Assembly (NCBI GenBank): GCA_964442385.1
Contig: CAYTYZ010000002.1
Coordinates: forward strand, 27,609 to 91,608
From: CAYTYZ01 sp964442385
GTDB lineage: Bacteria > Patescibacteriota > Microgenomatia > UBA12405
Direction: 5' to 3'
Length of the DNA stretch: 64,000 bases
Shown: piece after piece, positions 1 to 8,863 of the stretch
Numbering within the stretch: the stretch's first letter is position 1
How the letters are laid out: every line of letters starts with the position of its first letter
Translations under genes and position numbers: made by a program
Notes under the pieces: generated by a model
Seen by the model: the letters and a program-made list of their open reading frames with translations, nothing else
Told to the model about the DNA's origin: nothing
The model's database searches: none

Positions 1-134
1 AGGCCAAATCAATCAATCCTAAGCTTGATACTGAATTTTTAGACTTACTAGAAAGCCAAGACTATTTTAAACCGGAAGATATGGCTATTATTTCAAGTTC
101 ATCGTCTGATTTATCAAGTCAGCAAAACCCATGA
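1..134 (+). CDS. C-terminal end of an unknown protein (partial)
   Basis: An open frame enters from the left edge and ends at TGA (132-134). It gives 43 residues: a short acidic helical part followed by a Ser-rich tail ending SSQQNP. The stop overlaps the start codon of the next gene in an ATGA junction, as between many genes here, which supports it being real and cotranscribed with the surface protein that follows. Function cannot be judged from this tail. Confidence 0.6.
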   Translation, partial: AKSINPKLDTEFLDLLESQDYFKPEDMAIISSSSSDLSSQQNP

Positions 135-1483
135 AAAAAGAACGATCCATTCCTAGTATTCTAGGTCTTGTTCTCTTACTATCAACCTTGTTTGGGGGAA
201 GTTTTTTAGTATCCAAAAGTACCTCACTCCAATCCAACGCCAGCGAAACCTGTCAGCCAAAAACTATTTTAGTTACCAATATCTCCCCAACAAGTTTTGA
301 CTTTATATTTACCAGTGACAAGGCATGTGATGCCAATTTAAAAATCTCGGATCAAATTTTTGTAGACACAAGACAACCCACCACTCCACTCAAAAATCAT
401 TATTTTAAGGCGACTAATTTAAAACCAGATACAGAATACAAACTAGAGCTCATAACCGGTGGTGAAGTACTAGATTTGCAACAAAAAATCGTTAAAACTT
501 ATCCAGGGGGTTCTATTTCAAAAACAAACGGGGACTCCCTGGCTTGGGGCAAAGTTTTTAAAGCAGATAAGTCCCCAGCCAAGGGATCAATCCTTTATTT
601 AGAAATTCCAGGAGCTACCACCTTTTCTTCCTTTGTAACCGATGCGGGCAATTGGTCCATACCTACCAATTTGGCATACTTTAAATCAGGTAGCGCTCTA
701 TACACCTTTCCTGCCGACCCGATTGCTGAAGAAATTCGAGTAATTGACCTAAACGGCAAGAGCTCTGATTTTACAACTACTACTAACAATAACCAACCCG
801 TTCCTGATATATACCTAGACACTGCTGACTTTAAAATACCACCCTTTGTGGCAAAACCAAAAAATACTTCAAACACTATAGATACACCTCTGGGTGGTTC
901 TTTGGATACGGTTTTTGATTCCGGTACCACAGTCTCATCTTCAGATGCCTTAACTATAAAATACCCCAAATCGAACGAAAAAATTGGCAACTCAAAGCCA
1001 GAATTTTTTGGTTCAGCCAAACCTAATAGTCAACTTATTCTAACACTTACAGGACCATCAACTAAAAATAGTTCCATTATTTCCAATACTACTGGCGACT
1101 GGAAATGGTCACCTGATACGGGTTTGAATTATGGCGCATACAATTTAAAACTAGAACAATCTTCAAAGTCAGCCCAAGTATCCTTTTCTATCTCAAGTGA
1201 AGACACAAGCTTGGCTTTTGTTTCCACGCCGTCGGCAGTAACTACTGTGCCTAGTCCGAGCCCTAGCCCAAATCCAACAGCCATACCAACATCATCAAGT
1301 CAAAGTACTACACCAACAAAAATACCTACCCCAACAATTGTCCAGCCTACAAGCATACCAATTACTACCACCCCTATTCCAAAGGTCATGCCTAAAAGCG
1401 GTGGAACCAATGAGACTTTCATTTTGTTGGGAATTGGCCTGTTAACAACACTTTTAGGTGGCTTATTCTTGCAACGACCATGA
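131..1483 (+). CDS. Cell-surface protein with Ig/FN3-like domains and a sortase-type tail
   Basis: Predicted secreted protein of 450 residues. An N-terminal hydrophobic segment (about 9-29) is a signal peptide or anchor. Residues about 40-125 look like an FN3-type beta-sandwich (a DTEY loop is visible). Residues about 130-235 resemble a carboxypeptidase-regulatory or SdrD-B-like fold, and 275-350 another Ig-like domain. A Pro/Thr/Ser linker (about 370-418) leads to MPKSG (420-424), a hydrophobic stretch and a short QRP tail, which is the layout of a sortase sorting signal with a non-standard motif. A sortase is encoded at 53945 and another begins at 63787. The ligand is unknown. The fold assignments are by eye. 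Confidence 0.75.
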   Translation: MKKERSIPSILGLVLLLSTLFGGSFLVSKSTSLQSNASETCQPKTILVTNISPTSFDFIFTSDKACDANLKISDQIFVDTRQPTTPLKNHYFKATNLKPDTEYKLELITGGEVLDLQQKIVKTYPGGSISKTNGDSLAWGKVFKADKSPAKGSILYLEIPGATTFSSFVTDAGNWSIPTNLAYFKSGSALYTFPADPIAEEIRVIDLNGKSSDFTTTTNNNQPVPDIYLDTADFKIPPFVAKPKNTSNTIDTPLGGSLDTVFDSGTTVSSSDALTIKYPKSNEKIGNSKPEFFGSAKPNSQLILTLTGPSTKNSSIISNTTGDWKWSPDTGLNYGAYNLKLEQSSKSAQVSFSISSEDTSLAFVSTPSAVTTVPSPSPSPNPTAIPTSSSQSTTPTKIPTPTIVQPTSIPITTTPIPKVMPKSGGTNETFILLGIGLLTTLLGGLFLQRP

Positions 1484-1486
1484 TTA

Positions 1487-2971
1487 TTGACTAAACTGAA
1501 TAAATCAATGAATTTTATCCATAAGCATTTTTTCCAGCTAGCTACAACATTATTTTTAATATTCTCTATAATATCCGGCGTAGTTCTGGTTAAGCAGAAT
1601 CAAGATATTCGACAGTTGGCCCAATATGAAGGATGTGAATGTGCTGCCGCTTGCCCGACCAATGGCGGGTGCTACAGGGTAAGGTGTCCAGCAGACCATC
1701 CAAATGCAGGGGAAAGTGATATTAATGGTGGTCCTGGAGCTTGTCCAGCCCAAGGTGTAGTTTGTCCGCCTGGCAAAACTTATAATTCAACCTTACGCAC
1801 CTGTGATGATGGCAATACTGGTTCAGGTCAAGTAACTCCCCAGGCAGATCCCTCTTCGCAACCAAATCCTGCTTCACCTGTTGCGAATCCAAATGCTTCT
1901 TCTTGGACTTGTCAGGTTTGTAGTTGTAGTAGTCTCACAAATGGAGAATGCCGTTCGAATTGTACTATGGTGCCTTGTTCTTCAGCCAGTTTACCCGCAT
2001 GCGGTCAAATTGATGCTTGTCCACCAGGTCAACCAAGTGCCCAATGTGGCGCTGCCAATGAAAACCGTAGGGTTGGCACAAACTGTCAAACAACTCAAAC
2101 TCAACCTTCTCCAACTCAAATCCCACCTTCTCCCACCCCCACAAAAATAGTACCTTCTCCAACCCAAATCCCACCCACACCTACTCCATTCCCTCGTTCT
2201 TGTGGGTCCAATTGTGAAAACCAAACTTGCAGTTCTGGTTTAACCTGTGTCCAAACTAGTGTAGGTAGTTTTTGCACCAAACCTGCCTTTGAATCAGCTT
2301 GTATTTCTAGTCCCAGTGTCACTTCTTGTTGCACAGCTCCAACTAGCACCCCAAGACCGACTAGCACTCCAACCAATACTCCCACACAGCGTCCTACCAG
2401 TACTCCAAGCCCAACCACAACACCCAGCCCAACTATGACCCCAGCACCTCGCTCTTGCGGATCTAGTTGTGACAACCAAACCTGCTCCTCAGGTCTAAAT
2501 TGTATCGGAACTGCAAATGGCCAAAACTTTTGCTCCAAACCAGAATACGAAGCGGCATGTCGTGATAATCCTTCAAATTCTACATGTTGCACAGCTCCAA
2601 CTAATACCCCAACACCAACCTCAACACCTAGACCTACTGGAACTCCAAAGCCAACTAGTACCCCAAGGCCAGTAGTGCTAAGTTGTGGACAAACTGGTTG
2701 TGAGCAAGATGGTAAAAGTTGCGCCAGTAACCTGTTGTGTATAAAAACCACCTCAGGTATTTCCAGGTGTGGCAAAGAAGAACTTGAACCTAATTGCATC
2801 GATACAAATACATCTTCCGCTTGCTGCAATCTACCAACCAATACTCCAATTCCAAAGGAGCCGGTACCTACCCGAATCAGCCTACCCGTATCAGGTGTTG
2901 ACTCACCTTTAAAGGTAGTAACTATTGTAGGTGGTATTGTCACTCTTATCGGGGTGCTTCTAATGCTGTAA
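1487..2971 (+). CDS. Secreted protein with three 8-cysteine repeats on Pro/Thr stalks
   Basis: This protein has 494 residues if TTG at 1487 is the start; ATG at 1508 would remove seven residues. A signal or TM segment lies near residues 15-36. Cys-rich stretches follow, then three homologous modules (nt 2201-2332, 2455-2590, 2684-2827), each with eight cysteines ending in a CC pair and beginning SCG. They are joined by PTSTP-type linkers like those of extended, possibly glycosylated surface stalks. The C-terminus has LPVSG (466-470) and a hydrophobic stretch but no basic tail. The disulfide-rich modules suggest an exported, oxidised protein used for binding. I do not recognise the module as a named family. 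It lies 3 nt after the previous surface gene, so the two are probably cotranscribed. Confidence 0.75.
   Translation: MTKLNKSMNFIHKHFFQLATTLFLIFSIISGVVLVKQNQDIRQLAQYEGCECAAACPTNGGCYRVRCPADHPNAGESDINGGPGACPAQGVVCPPGKTYNSTLRTCDDGNTGSGQVTPQADPSSQPNPASPVANPNASSWTCQVCSCSSLTNGECRSNCTMVPCSSASLPACGQIDACPPGQPSAQCGAANENRRVGTNCQTTQTQPSPTQIPPSPTPTKIVPSPTQIPPTPTPFPRSCGSNCENQTCSSGLTCVQTSVGSFCTKPAFESACISSPSVTSCCTAPTSTPRPTSTPTNTPTQRPTSTPSPTTTPSPTMTPAPRSCGSSCDNQTCSSGLNCIGTANGQNFCSKPEYEAACRDNPSNSTCCTAPTNTPTPTSTPRPTGTPKPTSTPRPVVLSCGQTGCEQDGKSCASNLLCIKTTSGISRCGKEELEPNCIDTNTSSACCNLPTNTPIPKEPVPTRISLPVSGVDSPLKVVTIVGGIVTLIGVLLML
2201..2827 (+). repeat. Three 8-Cys protein modules (coding repeats)
   Basis: Three diverged copies of a roughly 45-residue, eight-cysteine unit are separated by Pro/Thr-rich linkers. 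Cysteine order and the terminal CC are conserved in all three. Copies 1 and 2 are closest (CGSxCxNQTCSSGL in both), and copy 3 is more diverged. They arose by duplication within the gene. Confidence 0.8.
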
Positions 2972-2979
2972 AATAACTA

Positions 2980-3900
2980 ATGGTAAATTTTAGTGCACTT
3001 TTGGAAGCGATGAGGCCGGCCCAATGGATAAAAAATGTAAGTCTATTTGCCGCAGCTATGCTTTCAGGGCAACTTTTTAAGTTCAATAGCTATGCTTTGA
3101 CACAAAGTGCCTATGCCTTTGCAGTCTTTTGCCTTCTATCGTCTTCATCTTATTTGATCAATGATGTGATTGATCTTAACAAGGATAAGGTCCATCCCAA
3201 TAAAAAAAATCGCCCTTTGGCACGAGGAGATCTCAAATCTGAAGTAGCTATTATTTCAGCCCTTACATTAACTGTTACTGGGCTCATGTTGGCTTATAAA
3301 ATTAATTCAAGTTTCTTTTCAATCAGTCTGCTTTTTATTGTATTGCAGTATTTGTATTCCCTAGTTTTTAAACGTAAAGCTATTTTAGATATTCTAGGGA
3401 TAGCGCTTTTCTTTATTATTCGTGCCTTTGCGGGTGAGTTAGCTACGGGGTTTCATTTGCCAATTTGGATCATGCTTTCCGTTATCTTTTTGTCACTATT
3501 TATTGCTAGCGGCAAGCGTCGCTCAGAGCTAGAATTGGTGGGTACAAAAAGCAGAGCGTCACTCACGGGATATAGTACTAATTTGTTAAATTTTTATACA
3601 ACCATGTTTGGCTTTGGAGCCATGTTTTCCTATGCACTTTTTACATATTTTGAAGAGAGAGTGCAATTTGATGGTGTTTTTCACCAGTTTATTCTTGATA
3701 ACTACCCCAATTGGTTAAGTCGACGTTGGTATATGGTAACTCTTTTGCCAATTATTGTCGGTATTATGCGCTATGGCCAAATCATTTTTGACATGGAAGA
3801 AGCCGAAAGACCTGAAAAAGTGCTAGCTACAGATATACCCTTGATTCTATCAATATTTATCTGGGGAGCAATGATGTTTACCATCATTTATGTTCTCTAA
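2980..3900 (+). CDS. UbiA-family decaprenyl-phosphate phosphoribosyltransferase-like enzyme
   Basis: Integral membrane prenyltransferase of the UbiA superfamily, 306 residues and multiple TM segments. The first Asp-rich motif is clear: N61-D62, D65, D69, then HP (72-73), K75 and RP (78-79). The pattern NDxxDxxxDxxHPxKxxRP, after an N-terminal MRPAQWIKN, is characteristic of the decaprenylphosphoryl-5-phosphoribose synthase branch (mycobacterial Rv3806c). That enzyme transfers phosphoribose from PRPP to a polyprenyl phosphate. The product would be a lipid-linked pentose donor for surface glycans. A PAP2 phosphatase (8864) and GT-C transferases nearby fit that role. A menaquinone or heme prenyltransferase is less likely. 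The chain length of the lipid is unknown. Confidence 0.8.
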   Translation: MVNFSALLEAMRPAQWIKNVSLFAAAMLSGQLFKFNSYALTQSAYAFAVFCLLSSSSYLINDVIDLNKDKVHPNKKNRPLARGDLKSEVAIISALTLTVTGLMLAYKINSSFFSISLLFIVLQYLYSLVFKRKAILDILGIALFFIIRAFAGELATGFHLPIWIMLSVIFLSLFIASGKRRSELELVGTKSRASLTGYSTNLLNFYTTMFGFGAMFSYALFTYFEERVQFDGVFHQFILDNYPNWLSRRWYMVTLLPIIVGIMRYGQIIFDMEEAERPEKVLATDIPLILSIFIWGAMMFTIIYVL

Positions 3901-5326
3901 AAAAATAGTTTTTCTTCTGATTCTGGCAATTTTTACTAGAATGATTGGTCTAAATTGGGGGGATGGTAATTTCTACAACCCGGATGAAAATAATATGGCA
4001 ACTTCTCTTTCAGGTCTTTCATTCCAAAATCTGGATCCGCACTTTTATGCTTATGGACAACTTCCTGTCTATTTGGGTTTTGTAATTTTAAAACTACTTG
4101 GACTGCAAAATTCCTTTTCAAACAGCATATTCATTCTGCGAATTATTTCAGCACTCTCAAGTATTATTTCTGTTTTAATTATTTACAAAATCGCTTGCAA
4201 ACTGTCAATAAAATCATCCTTTGTTGTTTCCTTGCTTTTTATTTTTACCCCTGGTCTTATTCAGCTGGCGCATTTTGGCACCACTGAATCCATTTTAATA
4301 TTATTTTATCTACTTATATTTTTATACTCGGAAAAAAAACCATTGCTTTCCTCTGCTTTTTTAGGCTTAGCCATTGGTATAAAAATTAGTAGTTTGGTTT
4401 TTGCATTACCATTGATTTTGGTGTTAATCAAGCTTAAAAGCTTTCGACATTACCTGTTGTCGCTTATAATCACTAGCTTTTTTATTTTTTTATCATCGCC
4501 TTATTTTTTTCTAAACTATCCCGATTTCTTCTCCAGTATGCGTTACGAAACCCAGGTTGCAAGCGGTGCCCTGCCAGTTTTTTATACCAATCAGTTTATA
4601 AAGACAACACCATATTTATTTCAAATACAAAAGGTATTTCCCTTTGCTTTTGGCATTCCAATTTTTACAATGTTGTTTATAGCAATTTTTAAAATAAAAT
4701 TAAAAAAAAATCTTTTGTTTTATAGCATTTTGCTAACATGCACCATTTACTTTATTTATTTTGGCCAGCTATATACCAAATGGTTCCGTTTTATGTCACC
4801 ACTTTTTTTTATTGCCCCCCTGGTTGTTGGAATTTATCTTTCACAATTAAAAAATCAAAATTTAAAATTTTTCTTACTATGCTTATCCATCACTCCTGGG
4901 GCTCTCTTTTTTACTAGATACTTTCAAAAAGATCCTCGAACTGTGGCCAACGATTATATTCAAGTAAATATGAAAGGAAATATAGTTTCTGAAGCAGGTA
5001 ATGTGGCCAACCTAGTTAATACTAATAATTTCGATTTCTACAATCTCGACTCCAACCCCTCTCTTCCAAACCAACTTACTTTTCAATTAATGGAATCAGA
5101 TTATATAATTGTTCCAAGCCGAAGAATATTTGCTAATCAAAACAATCCCAACTTTCCATATTCTCAAGCCTATTATCACAAGCTTTTTTCAGGACAACTT
5201 GGCTTTAAACAGATAAAAAGCTTTAGTTTTTATTCTGAGTTGCTAAATCCAGAACTTTTAGCCGAAGAGACCTTTACTGTGTTTGACTCTCCCAAGTTAA
5301 GAATTTTTAAAAGATATGAAAACTAA
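3890..5326 (+). CDS. GT-C membrane glycosyltransferase (GT39/ArnT-like)
   Basis: A 478-residue polytopic membrane protein with a first TM segment at about 5-20, followed by a periplasmic loop carrying PDEN (31-34), the position where GT-C enzymes keep a catalytic acidic residue. About ten more hydrophobic segments and a C-terminal soluble part follow. Such enzymes use polyprenyl-phosphate-linked sugars on the outer face of the membrane. It overlaps the upstream UbiA gene by 11 nt and the next GT-C gene by 11 nt, so the three are translationally coupled. The two GT-C genes are paralogues: both start K-hydrophobic-R-x-x-GINW or GLNW, and both end AEEAFTV or AEETFTV. Acceptor and sugar are unknown. 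Confidence 0.75.
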   Translation: MFSKKIVFLLILAIFTRMIGLNWGDGNFYNPDENNMATSLSGLSFQNLDPHFYAYGQLPVYLGFVILKLLGLQNSFSNSIFILRIISALSSIISVLIIYKIACKLSIKSSFVVSLLFIFTPGLIQLAHFGTTESILILFYLLIFLYSEKKPLLSSAFLGLAIGIKISSLVFALPLILVLIKLKSFRHYLLSLIITSFFIFLSSPYFFLNYPDFFSSMRYETQVASGALPVFYTNQFIKTTPYLFQIQKVFPFAFGIPIFTMLFIAIFKIKLKKNLLFYSILLTCTIYFIYFGQLYTKWFRFMSPLFFIAPLVVGIYLSQLKNQNLKFFLLCLSITPGALFFTRYFQKDPRTVANDYIQVNMKGNIVSEAGNVANLVNTNNFDFYNLDSNPSLPNQLTFQLMESDYIIVPSRRIFANQNNPNFPYSQAYYHKLFSGQLGFKQIKSFSFYSELLNPELLAEETFTVFDSPKLRIFKRYEN

Positions 5327-7057
5327 GGTACTTGTCTTTCTAATATTTATACTTGGTTTTTTAATTCGAATTTATGGAATAAATTGGGATCAAGGTACTC
5401 ACCTCCACCCAGATGAGCGTTTTTTAACCATGGTTAGTACAGACATAAAGTTACCCAACAGTCTATCCCAATATTTTGACACTAACACCTCCCCTCTAAA
5501 TCCATACAATTACAAAAATTATCAATTCTTTGTGTATGGAACTTTTCCAATTTTTCTAACAAAATATATTGCCGTTCTGTTTGATTTAGACAGCTACGAC
5601 AAGATACATTTATTAGGCCGATTTCTCAGCGCCATTGCTGACAGTATGTGCATATTGGTCCTGTATAAGATCCTGGACTTTAATAAACAAAAAAAAATAG
5701 GAATTGTAGCAAGTCTTATTTATGCAACCATGGTACTTCCTCTTCAGTTGGCACATTTTTACGCAGTAGACACATTTTTAAATTTATTTCTTTTAATAAC
5801 CTTTTTTACTCTACAAAAAAAGAACTATACATATGCTGGAATAGCCTTTGGATTGGCCATGTCAAGCAAAATTAGTGCTGTATATTTCCTACCAATCTTT
5901 CTTATCTTTCTCCTGAGGGAGCGAAAATATTTTTTTACAAATGGTACTATGTTCGCCATAGCATCATTTGTATTATTTAGAGTATTTCAACCTTATGTTT
6001 TTATAGAATTATTTAAGATTAATCCATTGTTTTTAGAAAATATAAAAACCCTACAAGGTTTTTCCAATCCAGATGCCTACTTTCCACCAGCAGTACAATG
6101 GATCAGTAAAACACCAATTATTTTCCCACTCCAAAATATAATCTTATGGGGATCAGGCCTTGCAGTTTTTATTTTAGGTATATTTTCTTTGAAAATAAAA
6201 AAAATCCGGGTCCCTATATTTTATCCGAAAAACTTCCCAGCTATGGGTTGTTCAAAGCCCGCTTACAAAAAAGTAAAAAATCAGGTGGGCCTTCCGTAAA
6301 AGTGACTGTTGACAATGACTCTATAANNNNNNNNNNCCTCTATTTTCTATCTCTATTGTGGATATTGCTGCTAATAATTATGCAGGGCAAAGAATTTGCG
6401 CATACCATGCGCTATTTTCTGCCCATATACCCCTTTATAGCCCTATTTGCTTCGCTTGGTTTTTCTAGGCTGAATAGTAAAATTAAATATATTTTATTAG
6501 TCTTTCATATGCTCTGGTGTCTTTCATTTTTAAATATATATTCAGCTCCTCATTCCAGGGTTCAGGCTAGTTCTTGGATCTACCGCCATATACCCCTAGC
6601 TTCAGTTCTTAGCTATGAATATTGGGATGACCCACTCCCCTTGAATATTGAGGGACGAATCAATAAATACCCCGGGATCCAACTAGCTCCATACGACAGA
6701 CCTGATAGTCCAGGCAAGTTGAATAAGTCTAAAGATGCAGATTTTTTGATAATGTCTTCAAACAGGCTGTGGGCAAGTATTCCCAAAGTGCCCCGTATGT
6801 ATCCATATACCACCACTTGGTACCAAGAAATATTTTCCCACCCTGTATACAAAAAATTTGTCTCCTACCCAGGGTTTAGACTTCCAATAAAATCGTGTTA
6901 CTATTTGGGCCCAACCGACTACCCAGCAAATAATAGTTGGTTTGATATAGATCCAACTTGTACCTATCCAGGTGTCTATATCAGAGATGATCTTGCCGAA
7001 GAAGCATTTACTGTTTATGACCATCCCCAAGTACTAATTTTTAGTAATATAAAATAA
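5316..7057 (+). CDS. Second GT-C membrane glycosyltransferase, broken by a frame change and a scaffold gap
   Basis: Paralogue of the preceding transferase. HPDER (31-35) lies in the first periplasmic loop, and the C-terminal part ends with the same AEEAFTVYD stretch. The N-terminal frame (5316-6299) runs to a stop just before ten Ns at 6327-6336, and the C-terminal part (to 7057) lies in another frame. The switch is probably at the 8-A run 6197-6204: after it, the frame used downstream is open through to the gap. An indel in the homopolymer plus an unfilled gap would explain this without real inactivation. Alternatively, sequence at the contig edge (about 6210-6326) is misassembled. The merged call is an inference; the intact protein would be about 575-585 residues. 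Confidence 0.65.
6327..6336. other. Scaffold gap (10 N)
   Basis: A run of ten Ns. The two other N runs have the same length, and the alaS reading frame shows that ten is a placeholder. The true distance here is unknown. Confidence 0.95.
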
Positions 7058-7059
7058 CC

Positions 7060-7779
7060 ATGTTTATCTACAGAGCAAAAGTATTATTTACATTATTTTC
7101 AAATATCAGGAAAATTAATTTTAGTATAAGAACGATAACCTTAAAAGACAACTCTGTTTTTTATTATAGAAATTTTATGGATATTTGGACCATAGCAGAA
7201 GTTTATATACTCAACGATTATGCTAATATTGGACTAGTTATTAAAAATACTGATACAGTCATAGACATTGGTGGATCTATTGGGGAGTTTTCAATCCTTG
7301 CGTCCCGTTTTGCAAAAAAAGTTGTAGTTTTCGAGCCAATAAAATATTCCTGTGATATTTTATTAAAAAATTTGCAAGTTAATAAAATTAATAATGTTAA
7401 ACTCTACAACTGTGCTATTGGTAATTCAGAATTAAAAATTAATATTAAGGAAAGTAATTTTGGAAACTCTACCACAGGCGAAACGGAAGGAGTAATTGTT
7501 GAAACATTAAAACTTAATGAAGCTTTGAAATTGTCTAAGTCTGAAAAAGCAATTTTAAAGATCGACTGTGAGGGCGCTGAATATGACATTATTTTAAATA
7601 CGCCAAAGCCTGTTTTAAATAAGTTTTCCCAAATAGCCATGGAGTGGCACGAGTTTGAGTCTGGACAAAATTATGAAGATCTAGTAAAAAGGTTAATTGA
7701 ATGCGGTTTTGCAGTAAAGTATTTTCCCAACCCAGTTCACAAAAACATTGGTTTTATTTATGCCAAAAAAGCTTTGTAA
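7060..7779 (+). CDS. FkbM-family SAM-dependent methyltransferase
   Basis: A 239-residue Rossmann-fold methyltransferase. The SAM-binding glycine motif is VIDIGGSIGEFS (67-78), followed by the acidic VFEP (90-93). The family signature IDCEGAEYD lies at 168-176. FkbM-type (Methyltransf_21) enzymes usually O-methylate sugars in surface polysaccharides or lipids. It starts 2 nt after the GT-C gene and ends 22 nt inside the oppositely oriented GT4 gene, so it belongs to the envelope-glycan block. The substrate is unknown. Confidence 0.85.
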   Translation: MFIYRAKVLFTLFSNIRKINFSIRTITLKDNSVFYYRNFMDIWTIAEVYILNDYANIGLVIKNTDTVIDIGGSIGEFSILASRFAKKVVVFEPIKYSCDILLKNLQVNKINNVKLYNCAIGNSELKINIKESNFGNSTTGETEGVIVETLKLNEALKLSKSEKAILKIDCEGAEYDIILNTPKPVLNKFSQIAMEWHEFESGQNYEDLVKRLIECGFAVKYFPNPVHKNIGFIYAKKAL

Positions 7780-8840
7780 TATTGACTATAAAAGTTTTTT
7801 AAACTAAATATCCTTTTTGCTCTATTTTTATACTTTTTGTTTAATACCAATTGAATCTTGTTAGCCAAGTCTGCTGAGTTACCTACCTCAGCCAATGTAC
7901 CCATGCCAGTTAGTCTTACTGGAACCCTGACACCAGGCAAGTTGCTAGCCACTACAGGAGTTCCGCATAGCATCGCCTCTGCTTGGACAAGACCAAAAGT
8001 TTCCAAGCTATCTATGCTTGGCAAAACCAAGCAATCACTGGCCTTATAAAGGCTAATAATTTTTTCTTTACTTAAATCATAATATTGGAAAATATTATGA
8101 TTTTTCAAGGCAGCAACCTCAATTAATTTTTTGTATTTATTTTCACCTACGGTTGTAGTAGGGCCTGCTAGAATCAGTCTGTAGTCTGGTTTTTCTTTTA
8201 ATATTTTTTCAAAAGCGCTTAGCAAATACTCTAATCCTTTTTCACGCGAAATTCTTCCTACAAAACTGATCAGTTTAGAGTTTGACTCAGATTTAGCTAG
8301 AGTTTTATAAAAGTCTTTATCATATTTTCTGGGATCAATATCTATTGGAGGTAAAATTGGGATAACTTTTTTTAAAAAATATTTTAATACATAGCTGTTT
8401 TCAGCAAAATCCATGGTATTAGTTACAATCGTGTCAGATAGAAAACAACAGACATATCCTAAAATAAAAACAAATGGTTTAAATATAAAATTCATGTTTG
8501 TCTCGCAATGATAAGTTGTGACTATTCTTTTTTTAAAAATTTTTGCCCAAACAATTACAATTATGGCTTCAATTTGTGGCAAATGGCAGTTAACCACATC
8601 AGATTTTATTACAGCCCAGAAGCTGTCAATTATAAAAAAAGGCATTAGCACTATTTTTCCTATTTGAACCAATATCTTGCTACAAACAAGCTTTACCCCT
8701 TTTTTCTTATTTATTGCTCCACTGCTTGTCAAAATAGTAACCTGATTTTTTGCCAGCATTATCTCTGCAAGTTTTTCAACATGGATTGTCAAGCCCGAAA
8801 TATTTGGTTTATAGTATGTGCAACTAAGAAGTATTTTCAC
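7758..8840 (-). CDS. GT4-family glycosyltransferase
   Basis: A 360-residue GT-B fold enzyme. The N-terminal half has the usual SGLTIHVEKLA loop. The C-terminal half contains the domain start FVGRISREKGLEYLL, then LAGP, and the nucleotide-sugar binding stretch ETFGLVQAEAM followed by GTPVVAS. Such retaining transferases are cytoplasmic and use nucleotide or phosphoprenyl sugars. It is the only gene of the glycan block on the minus strand, converging with the FkbM gene (22 nt overlap) and diverging from the PAP2 gene. The start is GTG at 8840, chosen because a TATAAA box lies 6 nt upstream. No long N-terminal extension is possible. Confidence 0.85.
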   Translation of the reverse strand: MKILLSCTYYKPNISGLTIHVEKLAEIMLAKNQVTILTSSGAINKKKGVKLVCSKILVQIGKIVLMPFFIIDSFWAVIKSDVVNCHLPQIEAIIVIVWAKIFKKRIVTTYHCETNMNFIFKPFVFILGYVCCFLSDTIVTNTMDFAENSYVLKYFLKKVIPILPPIDIDPRKYDKDFYKTLAKSESNSKLISFVGRISREKGLEYLLSAFEKILKEKPDYRLILAGPTTTVGENKYKKLIEVAALKNHNIFQYYDLSKEKIISLYKASDCLVLPSIDSLETFGLVQAEAMLCGTPVVASNLPGVRVPVRLTGMGTLAEVGNSADLANKIQLVLNKKYKNRAKRIFSLKNFYSQYYKAFLA

Positions 8841-8846
8841 AAATTG

Positions 8847-8854
8847 TTTATAAT
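8847..8854. promoter_or_regulatory. Overlapping divergent -10 boxes
   Basis: On the plus strand TATAAT (8849-8854) lies 9 nt before the GTG of the PAP2 gene. On the minus strand TATAAA (8852-8847) lies 6 nt before the GTG of the GT4 gene. The whole divergent spacer is 23 nt, so polymerase could occupy only one direction at a time. Confidence 0.55.
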
Positions 8855-8863
8855 TATCCCACA

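Noticed and set aside
2101..2660. CRISPR-like short repeats
   Set aside because: The repeats are codons for PTSTP-type linkers, irregular in period and in frame with the surface protein. The same applies to the VEPT repeats near 58710-58810. No cas genes are present.
2116..2943. Long minus-strand frame (275 codons) opposite the Cys/Pro-rich surface gene
   Set aside because: It is Gly/Val-rich low complexity, created by reading Pro/Thr linker codons backwards. The plus strand has signal peptide, conserved cysteines and sorting tail.
6146..7057. Separate gene starting at 6146 in the GT-C region
   Set aside because: Its N-terminal part is a shadow of the upstream transferase until the A run; only the part after about 6204 continues the transferase. 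It is better read as the C-terminal half of one broken gene.
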